Shown in pieces: positions 24,525 to 34,400 of a stretch of DNA of 64,000 nucleotides; the stretch's first letter is position 1, and every line of letters starts with the position of its first letter. The DNA comes from JAVBMU01 sp031551755 (lineage in GTDB: Bacteria > Actinomycetota > Actinomycetes > Actinomycetales > Cellulomonadaceae). A model generated the notes under the pieces. The model saw nothing but the letters and a program-made list of their open reading frames with translations. It did not search any database and was not told where the DNA came from. Location of the stretch: assembly GCA_031551755.1 (NCBI GenBank), contig JAVBNE010000001.1, forward strand, positions 1 to 64,000, in the 5' to 3' direction. Both the position numbers and the translations under genes were made by a program.

Positions 24525-25334
24525 ATGTCCGCACGGTCCACCTTGTTGGAGCAGCTCGATCAGGAATGGAGCGCGCTCATAGGTGAAGAAGGCTTTGCCG
24601 GGGCGCTCAGCGATGCTGTTGGCCGGCATCCGGTGGTCGAGGGTTTTGACCCAGCCGCGAGGCGTGACCCTGATGAGGCCGACCGGCTTCTGCATGCTCT
24701 TCTGACGGCCCATGCGGATGGCAATGTGGCGGCGGGGCGGGCTGTTCTGCAGTGCATGCTTCCGGCCGTCCGGGCAATTGTGCGCCGGTCCCGGCGCCAC
24801 TATGCCGAACTGCGCGAACTGGAGGCGCAAGCTGCGAGCGCCATGTGGGAAGCGATTGCGACCTATGATCTCGCGCAGATCACTCGGGTTGCCATGCGCT
24901 TGCAGGGCCGGACGCTGACTGCCGTCGTGGGTGATCGTGCGCCGCATGCACGCGGTCGGCGGGTCGGTCGGGTCGCGGTCGCCACTGAGGTGCCGATGCG
25001 GGCAGAGGTCTTCGAATCTCTGGTGGCCGAGTCCGGTGAACGGTCTGAGACCTACTTTTCGCTGACCAGCACGTCGTTGGGGTTGGTTGGCGAGGTGCTG
25101 GATCTGATTGCCTGGGGGCTCGATACGGGAATCCTGGACAGCTCCGACGCTGGTCTGTTGACGCGCCTCTATGCGCCTGATCCGGCACTGCCGGAGTATG
25201 CCGAACTCATGTCCCATCGCGGTGCCTATCAGCGGCGGATCGCTGATGAGCTGGGTCTTTCGCATGCTGCGGTCAGGCAGCGTGCGAGTCGTGCGGTGCG
25301 GCGGTTGGTGCGGGCGGTCGAACAACAGCGGTGA
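24525..25334 (+). CDS. sigma-like HTH protein of unknown role
   Basis: A 269-residue protein. The C-terminus (about 228-265) is a region-4-like helix-turn-helix (YQRRIADELGLSHAAVRQRASRAVRRLVRAV). The middle (about 80-130: AVRAIVRRSRRHYAELRELEAQAASAMWEAIATYD) resembles sigma region 2, but is divergent. It may be a degenerate sigma factor or a sigma-like regulator of the Tad cluster that follows 240 bp later. ATG 24525 has AAAGGGG in front. No anti-sigma partner beside it. Confidence 0.72.
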   Translation: MSARSTLLEQLDQEWSALIGEEGFAGALSDAVGRHPVVEGFDPAARRDPDEADRLLHALLTAHADGNVAAGRAVLQCMLPAVRAIVRRSRRHYAELRELEAQAASAMWEAIATYDLAQITRVAMRLQGRTLTAVVGDRAPHARGRRVGRVAVATEVPMRAEVFESLVAESGERSETYFSLTSTSLGLVGEVLDLIAWGLDTGILDSSDAGLLTRLYAPDPALPEYAELMSHRGAYQRRIADELGLSHAAVRQRASRAVRRLVRAVEQQR

Positions 25335-25576
25335 CCATCAACCAGGAGATTTCCCGTACAAGAGTGCCATGAGCCCTCTTCGGCAAATATGTGAATTGTC
25401 TGGAGATGGCGAATCGCGTACTCTCGTTTGGCGGCGGTGGCCATCCTGATGCAGCAAGGACGCGCTCGGCCCATTCGGACACAGAATCCGAGTCCGGTCA
25501 TCCGCTCATCGCTCGGTCCCGCGCCCTACGCATGGTGCGAGCGGCATCCACATCGGCGTGATCACAGGAGCTTGGA

Positions 25577-26245
25577 ATGGCAGAAGGTGAACAGCGGCAG
25601 CCTGTCGGAAATCGTGGCGCCCCCCGCGCGATGACCTTGACGAAACCCACGCGTATTCAGCGAAGGCCGGTCGTGGTCGCACTCGGTGTCGCGCTCATCG
25701 CTGTCGGTGCGCTGGCCATGGTTTCGGTGACCTCGTCCCTCGGGCGTACCAGAGAAGTCCTCGCGGTGACCGGGACGATTCACCGGGGCGAGGTCATCCG
25801 CACCCAGGATGTCGGCGTGGTGGACCTTCCCGTCGGTCCGACGCTACTAACGCCGGTGGGCGCGCGCTCATTGGACGAAGTCGTGGGCAAGGTCGCGGCG
25901 ACCGAACTGCTGCCAGGGTCATTGCTCACGGTTGATTCGTATTCCGAGGCGGTGGGGCCGCCCCCGGGCAGATCGATCGTCGGCATAGCGCTCAAACCGA
26001 GCCAAATGCCGGCCCACGAGCCGCAAGCGGGTGACCATGTGCGGATCGTGACCGGCGCATCCGAAGGGGGCGCCGTGTCCGACGCGCCGGCCACGGTCAG
26101 CGCAACGGTACGGGCGGTTGTCCGGGTTCCGGACTCCGGCCAGTCGGTGGTCGATGTGGAGGTGGCCGACGCGGACGCTCCGCGGCTTGCGGCTGCCTCG
26201 GCGGCGGGTGAGGTCGCCTTGGTCGTCGACTCCCCGGGGGCGTGA
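25577..26245 (+). CDS. SAF-domain pilus assembly protein (CpaB/RcpC-like)
   Basis: A 222-residue protein with one N-terminal membrane helix (about 31-53) and an extracytoplasmic SAF domain (GTIHRGEVIRTQDVGVVDLP ... VGKVAATELLPGSLLT), the CpaB/FlgA-like fold used in Flp pilus assembly. It opens the Tad cluster: its stop overlaps the next ATG by 4 bp. ATG 25577 has a GGAG nearby. Actinobacterial CpaB proteins are often this short. Confidence 0.85.
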   Translation: MAEGEQRQPVGNRGAPRAMTLTKPTRIQRRPVVVALGVALIAVGALAMVSVTSSLGRTREVLAVTGTIHRGEVIRTQDVGVVDLPVGPTLLTPVGARSLDEVVGKVAATELLPGSLLTVDSYSEAVGPPPGRSIVGIALKPSQMPAHEPQAGDHVRIVTGASEGGAVSDAPATVSATVRAVVRVPDSGQSVVDVEVADADAPRLAAASAAGEVALVVDSPGA

Positions 26246-27042
26246 CGATGGCCCTGATCGCGCTCGCTTCCGCCAAGGGATCACCGGGCGTGACCACCAC
26301 TGCGCTTGCCTTGACGCTGCACTGGCCGCGCCCCGCACTTCTGGTGGAGGCCGACCTCGCTGGTTCCTCAGTGCTGCCCGGGTTCTTCCGCGGACAGGTC
26401 CCGCACGATCGTGGCCTCGGCCCGCTCGCGATCGCGCATAGTCACGGAGACCTGAGCGGGCAGTTCCCGGAGCAAACGATCCAGCTCATCGAGGATGAGC
26501 CTGAGCGACGTCTGTTGGCGGGTATCACCGGCCCACAAGCCGCACCGGCTGTGGCCGACCTCTGGGTTGCGCTCGCCGCCGAGTTGGCCGCGCGGGAAGG
26601 TGACGGGCTGGATGCGATCATCGACCTTGGCCGGATCGGATCTGTCCGAGACGATCGCGAACCGCTCCTGCGGGCTGCTGACCTGGTGCTGCTCGTCACT
26701 CGATCCCGGCTGCCGGATATTGCGATCGCGCGTGAGGTGTCGCGAGCGCGGTCGGCAGGCTCAGACCCCGCCGTCCGGGAAATGTCGAATCTCGCGTCCC
26801 TCACGGTTGGGCCAGGTCGGCCGTACAGCGCCCCCGACGTCGCTGCCGCGCTCGGTCTGGTCGGTGTCGGCGCGATCGCGTGGGACCCCGGGACAGCCGA
26901 AGTGCTCTCCGATGGGACGCCGGCGCGTCGGCGCTACGACACGTCGGCCTTCGTTCGTTCGATCGATCCGATCGTGCACGAGCTCCAAAGGTGGATTCAA
27001 ACCCGTCGGGAGCGATTCGCGACGGCGGTGGAGGATCGATGA
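26242..27042 (+). CDS. ParA-like ATPase (TadZ/CpaE-type)
   Basis: A 266-residue MinD/ParA-type protein with a deviant Walker A KGSPGVTTTALAL at about 12-24 and later AIIDLGRIGS (Walker B-like). The receiver-like N-terminal domain of classical CpaE is absent. It probably places the pilus machine at a cell site. Flanked by 4-bp overlaps on both sides (CpaB-like and TadA). Confidence 0.85.
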   Translation: MTMALIALASAKGSPGVTTTALALTLHWPRPALLVEADLAGSSVLPGFFRGQVPHDRGLGPLAIAHSHGDLSGQFPEQTIQLIEDEPERRLLAGITGPQAAPAVADLWVALAAELAAREGDGLDAIIDLGRIGSVRDDREPLLRAADLVLLVTRSRLPDIAIAREVSRARSAGSDPAVREMSNLASLTVGPGRPYSAPDVAAALGLVGVGAIAWDPGTAEVLSDGTPARRRYDTSAFVRSIDPIVHELQRWIQTRRERFATAVEDR

Positions 27043-28601
27043 CAGCATCCGGCCCAGTGGCACCCATCGGTTCGTTACCACTCTTCGCTCCACGGCCGAC
27101 GAGCGGGGTCCTCGACTCGAGCGGTCCATCGATCGGCGTGGGCCGGGCAACCATGCCGCTAGGGGAACAACCGAGTGTTGGTGATTCGTGGCCCGAAGAC
27201 GCTTCGGTATCGGCGGGGATCGTCAATCCCGCACCAGACGATGCCGAGTTCTGGGCTCAGATCAACGCCCTCCGTCCAGAGGTCTCTCAACGACTGATGG
27301 CGGTCCTCGAGACGCGCGAACTCGACCTCGGCGAACGGGAAGCGCTCGGTCAGGAACTGATACACCAGGTCGTCCAGGAACACCACGACGCCCTCCTTCT
27401 AGGTGGCCATCGGCCTTGGGCGCCCGACTACGCGATGCGAGTGACCCGGTCGCTTTTCGATGCCCTGTTTCGGCTCGGGCGCCTCCAGCCGCTACTCGAC
27501 TATCCGGACATCGAGAACATCGAGATCACCGGAACGCGGCCGGTCCTACTCATCCTGGGCGACGGGTCGCGGCGGTATGCAGCCCCCATCGCAGACAGTG
27601 AGGCCGAGCTGATCGACTTCCTGCAGTTCATCGCAGCGCGGGACCCGAACAACGAACGCAGCTTCACCCGAGCGGCGCCGTTCCTCAACCTCGATCTCCC
27701 GGGTCGGGTACGTCTCGCCGCCGTCGGCTGGGTCGTTCCGGTGCCACGAGTAACCATCCGACTCCAGCGCCTCCAGGCCGTCGATCTCTCCGCCCTGATC
27801 GAGCTGGGCACCGTTGACCACGTGCTGGCTGAGTTCTTGGCGGCGGCCGTTCGGGCGCGCAAATCGATCGTGGTCTCCGGGCAGGGTCAGGGGTCCGGTA
27901 AGACCACCCTGTTGCGAGCGCTGTGTGCGGCGCTTGACCCGTGGGAGTCAGTGGCCACCATCGAAACTGACTACGAGCTCTATCTGCATCTGGACCCACG
28001 GCGGCATCGGCGGGTGGTTCCGATGCGGACCAGGGAGGGCTCTGGGGAACTCGCCGCATCCGGGAGGCGCCTCGGCGAGATCGACACCCAACACAACGTA
28101 TACGCGGCCCTACGCCACAACATTTCGCGAGTGATCGTGGGCGAGGCCCGTGGACCGGAGATCGTCTCGATGTTCCAGGCCATGCAGATGGGCAACGGTT
28201 CGCTTTCGACGGTGCATGCCGACAGTGCCTACGACGTGGTGGAGCGCCTTGTAGGAATGGCCGTTCAGGACTCGTCGCTCTCCGAGACCTACGCCTATCG
28301 ACAGATCGCTCAGTCGATCGATCTCATCGTCTTCCTGGCCGTCGAGATCGACGCAGATACCGGCCGCCGGGACCGGTATGTCTCCCATGTCATTGAGGTC
28401 AGCCGCGGAGAGGCGGGGCATCCGGTGGCAATCACAGACGTTTTCGCACCCGAGGTCGAGCCTGACGGGCGGCGCTCCCAGCACGGTCGAGCGGTGCCGA
28501 CGCATATCCCGGCTTTCATTGATGATCTCGTCCGTGCCGGATTCGATCAGACGCTCCTGGCGTATCGCGACGGTCTGTGGAATCACGGAGGACGCGGATG
28601 A
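27039..28601 (+). CDS. tadA: pilus assembly ATPase TadA/CpaF
   Basis: A 520-residue secretion ATPase powering Flp pilus extrusion. Walker A GQGQGSGKTTLL (about 285-296), VTIRLQRLQAV before it, Walker B region NISRVIVGEARGPEIVSMFQAMQMGNGSLSTVHA with the family His and Glu. ATG 27039 has GGAGG at good spacing and overlaps the ParA-like stop by 4 bp. The symbol follows Tad pilus naming and is distinct from tRNA deaminase tadA at 51399. Confidence 0.93.
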   Translation: MTASGPVAPIGSLPLFAPRPTSGVLDSSGPSIGVGRATMPLGEQPSVGDSWPEDASVSAGIVNPAPDDAEFWAQINALRPEVSQRLMAVLETRELDLGEREALGQELIHQVVQEHHDALLLGGHRPWAPDYAMRVTRSLFDALFRLGRLQPLLDYPDIENIEITGTRPVLLILGDGSRRYAAPIADSEAELIDFLQFIAARDPNNERSFTRAAPFLNLDLPGRVRLAAVGWVVPVPRVTIRLQRLQAVDLSALIELGTVDHVLAEFLAAAVRARKSIVVSGQGQGSGKTTLLRALCAALDPWESVATIETDYELYLHLDPRRHRRVVPMRTREGSGELAASGRRLGEIDTQHNVYAALRHNISRVIVGEARGPEIVSMFQAMQMGNGSLSTVHADSAYDVVERLVGMAVQDSSLSETYAYRQIAQSIDLIVFLAVEIDADTGRRDRYVSHVIEVSRGEAGHPVAITDVFAPEVEPDGRRSQHGRAVPTHIPAFIDDLVRAGFDQTLLAYRDGLWNHGGRG

Positions 28602-29467
28602 GGGCCACGGTGGTCACCCTGGCGACGGTTGCGGTGGGTGTCGGTCTCTGGTTGACCGTCACAGGGTTGCGTCCGCGAACGGTCGTGGCTCGGCCTGCGG
28701 TTCAGCTCAGGCTTGCCGAACAGTTTGGCCTACTGCCTGGCGGTCGACTCCACGCCGAACGACACATGCTCGCTGGCGCGCTGCTGGTCGGGGTGGTCTG
28801 TGGCCTGATCACCGGATGGTATTCCTTTGCGGTCATGTTGCCGGTCGCCGCTGTGGGCCTTCCCGCGCTCTTTCGCCGAACAGCGTCGTCCGTCGAAGTC
28901 GAGCGGTTGGCCGATCTCACAGCATGGGTGCGCAGCCTCGTCGGAGTGCTGTCAGGCGGCGCGGTCGGACTCGAACAGGCCATCCGTGCGACCGTGCCCG
29001 CGGCGCCTGTGTCGGTACGTCCAGGAATAGCGCGGATCGTCGCCCGTCTGGAAGCGCAACAGCCGATCAAGGGGGCTTTGCGCCGGTGGGCGGATGAGAT
29101 GTGCGACTACTCCGCGGATCTGATCGCCGCGGCGTTGATTCTCGAATCGGATAACCGTACCGGCGCTATCTGCCCCGCATTGCGCCAATTGGCCGGTTCG
29201 CTCGCCGCTCAGGCGAAAGCGCGGCGCGAGATCGAAACGGAACGGGCCAGTGGTCGAGCGAGCGTCCGATGGGTCACCATTGTCACCTTGGCCGTTATCG
29301 CTGGTGCTTCCACCACGGGTTACCTCGATGGATACGGCACCCCGAGCGGGCAAGTCATCGCCCTCATCCTCTTCGCGGCCTATGTCGGTTGTTTGATCTG
29401 GATGCGCCGGATCTCCATGGGGCGACCCGTTCCCAGATTCCTGTCATCCGATGAGGGGGTGCCATGA
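28598..29467 (+). CDS. tadB: pilus inner-membrane protein TadB
   Basis: A 289-residue type II/IV secretion F-domain protein. Membrane helices at about 5-23, 65-88, and two near the C-terminus (VTIVTLAVIAGAS..., VIALILFAAYVGCLI). The F-domain block ADLTAWVRSLVGVLSGGAVGLEQAIRATV is typical of TadB. Overlaps tadA and tadC by 4 bp each. The ATG at 28598 is preferred to 28577. Confidence 0.9.
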   Translation: MRATVVTLATVAVGVGLWLTVTGLRPRTVVARPAVQLRLAEQFGLLPGGRLHAERHMLAGALLVGVVCGLITGWYSFAVMLPVAAVGLPALFRRTASSVEVERLADLTAWVRSLVGVLSGGAVGLEQAIRATVPAAPVSVRPGIARIVARLEAQQPIKGALRRWADEMCDYSADLIAAALILESDNRTGAICPALRQLAGSLAAQAKARREIETERASGRASVRWVTIVTLAVIAGASTTGYLDGYGTPSGQVIALILFAAYVGCLIWMRRISMGRPVPRFLSSDEGVP

Positions 29468-30360
29468 GCGGGCTGATCCCTCTCGGCTGCGGGGCGGTGT
29501 GCGGCGTCGGGCTCTTCGTCGTCATCCGGGAGTTCTTGCCCGGCCGGCCGCGCCTCGCCTCGGCGCTCACCCGCCTCTCCGCCAATGGACAGTCACCGCC
29601 GGACCCGGTTCTGGCTCACGGGCTGGTAGGCATCATCGGCGTGCGGGCGCGCAGGTTCGTGCCGGTCTCTGTGCTCAGGCGGGCGGGTCCAGCCGACTCC
29701 GACCTTGAGCTGATCGGCAAGTCGGCCACCAGGCACGCAGGTGAGAAGGCCCTGGCGGCGCTCACCGCGCTGATCGCGGTACCGGCGGTCACGGTTTGCG
29801 CCGTTGCCCTCGGCGTTTCCGTCGATGTTCCCATCCCTGCGGGCGTCTGCCTGATGCTGGCCCTGGCCGCGTGGTTCGCACCGGATCTCGCCGCAAAGGC
29901 GAGCGCCCGGCGGGCCCGGCAGACGTTCGCGCGTGCGGTCAGCACTTATCTCGAACTGCTTGCGATCGAACGGATTTCGGGGGCGGGTGCGACACAGGCA
30001 ACCTTCGGGGCAGCGACGGTCGCGCGGTCTTGGCCGTTCCGTCGGATCCATGAGGCGCTGGAACGCGGACGTTGGGAGGGTGTTCCTCCCTGGCAAGCCC
30101 TACGCATGCTGGCGACCGACCTGGACGTCCCGGAGCTGCGGGATGCTGCGGACATCCTGGAGTTGGCGGGTACCGCGGGATCAGCCATCCACGAGCAGCT
30201 GCAGTCCCGGGCGGCCGCGATGCGCGACGCCCAGCTGGATGTCGAGCAGCAGTTGGCGCACGACGCAACCGTGCGCATGGCAATTCCAGGCACCCTGACA
30301 GTTCTGGTCTATTTTCTCATGCTCATCTACCCCATGTTGTCGCAGATGCTCCGTGGCTGA
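29464..30360 (+). CDS. tadC: pilus inner-membrane protein TadC
   Basis: A 298-residue F-domain membrane protein with helices at about 8-22, 95-135 (two) and 275-295, and the block TFARAVSTYLELLAIERISGAGATQATFGAA. It pairs with TadB as the platform for pilus assembly. ATG overlaps the tadB stop. Ends shortly before the pilin gene. Confidence 0.9.
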   Translation: MSGLIPLGCGAVCGVGLFVVIREFLPGRPRLASALTRLSANGQSPPDPVLAHGLVGIIGVRARRFVPVSVLRRAGPADSDLELIGKSATRHAGEKALAALTALIAVPAVTVCAVALGVSVDVPIPAGVCLMLALAAWFAPDLAAKASARRARQTFARAVSTYLELLAIERISGAGATQATFGAATVARSWPFRRIHEALERGRWEGVPPWQALRMLATDLDVPELRDAADILELAGTAGSAIHEQLQSRAAAMRDAQLDVEQQLAHDATVRMAIPGTLTVLVYFLMLIYPMLSQMLRG

Positions 30361-30433
30361 GTACGGCTGCGACTTCCTGTCACACGAAGCAAGCGAAGCC
30401 CATTTGTCATGGATAACCCCAGGAGGAGAAGTG

Positions 30434-30640
30434 ATGCTGCACCAGTTAGCCGCCAGAGTTCACTCCCGTGCCGTGATCGGCCGTGAAGTCTGGAGAAAGC
30501 GCCTGGCCCGCCGCCATGAGGACGATGGGTTGGAGTCCATCGAAGTAGTCGTGCTGTCGGTGGTTGCCCTCGGCATAGTCATTGCGTTGGGCGCTGCGAT
30601 CAAGGCTCTGGTACTCAAGTATCAGGCCCAGCTGGGGTGA
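30434..30640 (+). CDS. Flp-type major pilin
   Basis: A 68-residue prepilin. A basic leader ends ...EDDG, and the mature protein starts LESIEVVVLSVVALGIVIALGAAI, with Glu at +5 after the Gly, the class III prepilin cleavage pattern. Short C-terminus KALVLKYQAQLG. ATG 30434 (or GTG 30431) follows an ideal AGGAGGAG. The 73-bp gap before it is the only sizeable gap in the cluster and may allow separate strong translation. The matching prepilin peptidase is at 34814-35494. Confidence 0.88.
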   Translation: MLHQLAARVHSRAVIGREVWRKRLARRHEDDGLESIEVVVLSVVALGIVIALGAAIKALVLKYQAQLG

Positions 30641-31059
30641 TCCGGGTGGACCTGGACGGCAACCGGCCGCGACGCCCAGAGGCGGCCGATGCGGGTGTTG
30701 CCGCGATCGAAGGCGTGATCCTCTACCCGCTCGTCATCCTGCTGGTGTTCCTCGTCGTTCAGGGCGTGCTCTACTTCCACGCGCAGAACATCGCGCAAAG
30801 CGTGGCCAACAGCGCGGTGCAGCGTGTGCGTATTGAGAACGGCTCCATACGAGAGGGGCACGACGAAGCCGACCGTCGCCTTGATGCGGCGGGTCGTGCC
30901 TTTGCCGCTACCGAGGTGAGTATCGCCCGTGATCGCCAGACCGCCTCGGTGACTGTCTCGGGCCAGGCGCCGTCGATCATCCCGGGGGTGCGCGGGCTCA
31001 GGGTGAGCCGGACAGCTACCGGGCCGGTGGAGCGACTCACTGATTCGGGATCGCCATGA
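30637..31059 (+). CDS. TadE-like pseudopilin
   Basis: A 140-residue minor pilin-like protein. Leader ...AADAG, then VAAIEGVILYPLVILLVFLVVQ with Glu at +5, a TadE prepilin site. The rest is outside. GTG 30637 overlaps the pilin stop as GTGA and the stop overlaps the next ATG, so it is coupled on both sides. Confidence 0.85.
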   Translation: MIRVDLDGNRPRRPEAADAGVAAIEGVILYPLVILLVFLVVQGVLYFHAQNIAQSVANSAVQRVRIENGSIREGHDEADRRLDAAGRAFAATEVSIARDRQTASVTVSGQAPSIIPGVRGLRVSRTATGPVERLTDSGSP

Positions 31060-31490
31060 GCCTTCGACAACAGCACTCGGATCGCGGTGACACCGCGATC
31101 AACACGGTGGTGATCGTGCCGGCACTCCTGCTGGTCGGCTTGCTCCTTCTCTTCGGTGGACGGACCGTCCGAGCGCAGGGAATGGTGCAATCGGCAGCGA
31201 ACGAGGCTGCGCGCGCGGCCTCGATCAGCCGGGCCGTCTCTGTCGGCCGTGCGCAGGCGGACTCGACCGCTCGATCCACCTTGGCCAATGCGGGCGCAGC
31301 ATGTACCCAGACCTCGGTGCGATCCGACGTGGCGGCGATTGCCGGACCCGTCGGGAGGGTCGGCACCGTATCTGTCACAGTGACCTGCACAGTGCCGCTC
31401 GGGGACCTCGGCCTCTTGGGAGCCCCAGGCACGCGGACCTTCTCCGCGACCGGGCGGTCCGTGGTCGATGCCTACCGGGAACGGCCATGA
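31056..31490 (+). CDS. TadF-like pseudopilin with altered +5 residue
   Basis: A 144-residue TadE/TadF-like protein: basic start, DRGDTAINTVVIVPALLLVGLLLLF helix, then an outside region with two cysteines (ACTQ ... VTCTV). The residue at +5 after the putative cleavage Gly is Asn where pilins and TadE have Glu. This may mean it is not processed or assembled like the others. 4-bp overlaps with both neighbours. Confidence 0.82.
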   Translation: MSLRQQHSDRGDTAINTVVIVPALLLVGLLLLFGGRTVRAQGMVQSAANEAARAASISRAVSVGRAQADSTARSTLANAGAACTQTSVRSDVAAIAGPVGRVGTVSVTVTCTVPLGDLGLLGAPGTRTFSATGRSVVDAYRERP

Positions 31491-34400
31491 CACCGAAAGC
31501 CCCGCGGTTGCTCCGCGGCCTAGGAGCTGCGGTCCTCCTTGCCCTGCTACTCATCGGGATTCCCGCCGGGTTGTGGGCCTTCGGGGCGCATCCCGATGTC
31601 GGTGACCTGTCCTGGGGTCGACTGCTTTCCATACTTACGCACCCTGATGCCACCGGTTCAGTGCTGCGAGGGCTGGTCACCGTGACCGGTTGGCTCGCCT
31701 GGCTCACCTTCGCCGTGGCGGTCTCTTGCGAGATCCCAGCGGCGCTGCGTGGCGTTCCGGCTCGGCGGCTGCGCGGGCTCGGCACCCAGCAGCGGGTGGC
31801 GGCCACGTTGATCGGTGCGGTACTGGCGATGGGGGCCTTCGGACCGGCGAATGCGAGCGTCCAGTCGGGGTCATCTCCCGGGTCGGCCGGGTCGCCCGTG
31901 TCCGTCGCGGATGTGGTGGGTTTCCGGCCCGTCATGCTCCCTGCGGTCGTGCCGCCAGCACCGGAGATGACCTCGGTGACAGGTGTCCAGGCGGGCGCGC
32001 TTGCGTCAGCTGAACGGGCGGCCCGCTCGACGTACACGGTTCTTGCGGGTGACTCGCTGTGGCGGATAGCGGAACAGTCGCTTGGCGACGGCACGCGGTA
32101 CCGGGAGATCGCGGAGCTCAACTATGGGCGGTTGCAGCCCGATGGGCACGCCCTCGATCACACCCACTGGATTGAGCCGGGGTGGGTGTTGGTGATGCCC
32201 GATGTGTCCGTGGGGGCCGTCGGCACAGTGGGTGGTTCACCCGTAGTCACGTCCACAGCCGCGGCACCGCATGGGGTGACCGGGCACATCGTGCGCCCGG
32301 GCGAGAACCTGTCCGTCATCGCCCAAGGACTCTTGGGAGATCAAACGCGCTATCCCGAACTTCTTGCCGCGACCGGTGACCTGACGCAACCCGATGGGCG
32401 TCGGCTCACTGATCCAGACAATATCCGACCAGGGTGGACGATACTTGCTCCGGCTGCTCCGGCTGCTCCGGCTGCTCCGGCTGCTCCGGCTGCTCCGGCT
32501 GCTCCGGCTGCTCCGGCTGCTCCGGCTGCTCCGGCTGCTCCGGCTGCTCCGGCTGCTCCGGCTGCTCCGCCGTCGGCCTCGGTGGCGCCGGGTGGTGCGA
32601 GCGGACGATCCACGGATTCCCGGGACGGTCTCGATGAACAACAGGCGGTGCCGATCAGCACTGCAGGGGGCATTGGTGCACTTCTCGCTGCCGGAATCTT
32701 GGCCCTGGTCGCTGCCCACCGGATGCGCCAGCGGCGGCAGCGTCCGGTCGGCACGCGGATCGCGATGCCCTCGCCGGAGTCAGTAGGGGCGAAGTGGGAG
32801 GCGGAACTCAGGGGTGTTGAGGACGAGTTGGGCCGAGCGGCCCTCGACCGCGTCCTCCGGTTACTTGCCGACTGGCATCAGGAACAGGGCCTCACAATCC
32901 CCACGCTCACCGCGGCCCGTCTTCGTTCCGACCACTACGTGGAGCTCTACTTCGCTGAGCCGACAGAGCTCCCGGCACCGTGGCTTGGCGGCAACAACCG
33001 TCGACTGTGGCAGTTTCGTGCGCACGACTTGGCAGCCGTGGAGAACGAGTCCTTGGCTGGGGCTCCCTACCCGACGCTGGTCACCGTCGGGCAAGACCTT
33101 GACGGCGCCCATGTGCTGGTGGACCTGGAGTATGCGGGTTTCCTCGACATCCGGGGTGAAAGTAGGGACGCCCAATCGGTACTGGCCGCATTGGCGAACG
33201 AACTCACGACCAGCCCGTGGGCTGATGACCTCCAGGTCACAGTGGTGGGTGTCCTACCCGGGGTGACCGACATCGGTCGCACCGGACGCATCCGGTATGT
33301 TCACGACCTGCGCGAGGTTCTCCACGAGCTTCGAGCGCGAGCGGAAGACGTGCACCACGCCCTCCACGACGCGGGCGCACAGTCGGTGGCTCAAGCGCGT
33401 GGTTGGGGGACGGCGCCCGAGGCTTGGACGCCCGAGGTCATCCTGCTCGGCGAAGAGGTCGACGCGCCGTCGTGGACCGAGCTTGAGGCGGTCGTCAGCA
33501 CAGCGCCCGGCGTGGGAGTCGCGGTAGTCACCTTGGGTGGGCACAACGGCGAATGGGCTATCGATCTTGCTGCCGGTGAATCCGACGGGGGAGTGCTGCT
33601 GCCCGCGCGGCTCGCCATCCGACCGCAACGGCTCAGTCCCGAAGATCTGGGCCGCGCGGAGGAACTGCTGGCCGACGTAGAGTCCGTGGCTGGCCCGCAG
33701 TGGGCCCAGCGGCTCGCCGCCGTCGACATCGAGCCGTCCCTGTCCCTCGCGGAACCGCACGCGTGGGCCGATGGGACCTCCCACGTCGATGGAACCACCC
33801 CGAACGACGCCGTCCTCCCCGCCGAAGTGGCGCGCGCGGCTGAAGGGCCGCATACATCCGACGGAGAACCGATCACCGGTGAGGCCTGGGCCTGGGAGCG
33901 GGCGAAACAGGCCAACGACGACACAGCATCTACCCGTGAGCTCCCCGTGGCGGAAGACCTGGCTGACGAAACCCGTCGCCGACCACCGGATCCGGATGCC
34001 GAGGTGGGGACCCCGACCGGGCCGGTGCTGCGCGTGTTGGGACCGATCGAGTTGACAGTTGCCTCAGAAATTCCAATGCCCCCGAGCCACCAACGGCAAG
34101 CAACAGAACTCATCGCATTCCTGGCCTTCCACCCCGGCGCCACCGGTGCGCATATCTCCGCGGCACTGTGGCCGACGCGCGACCCTAATCTCGCAACCCG
34201 ACGCTCAGCGGTATCCAGAGCCAGGAGATGGCTCGGCACAGGAGCCGATGGGCACGAATACCTGCCGCGCTACTGGGGCACGGGTGAAGGCGCCGTCGAC
34301 AAGCACGAGGACACCGGATACCGCCTGCGGGATGTCACCACCGACTGGGCGCAGTTCGTCTCCCTCATCGGCCCGGATGTGACCCAGACACCGCTGAGCG

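Noticed and set aside
32452..32568. Possible CRISPR array or iterons
   Set aside because: Perfect 9-bp units without spacers, in frame in a real gene; a codon repeat.
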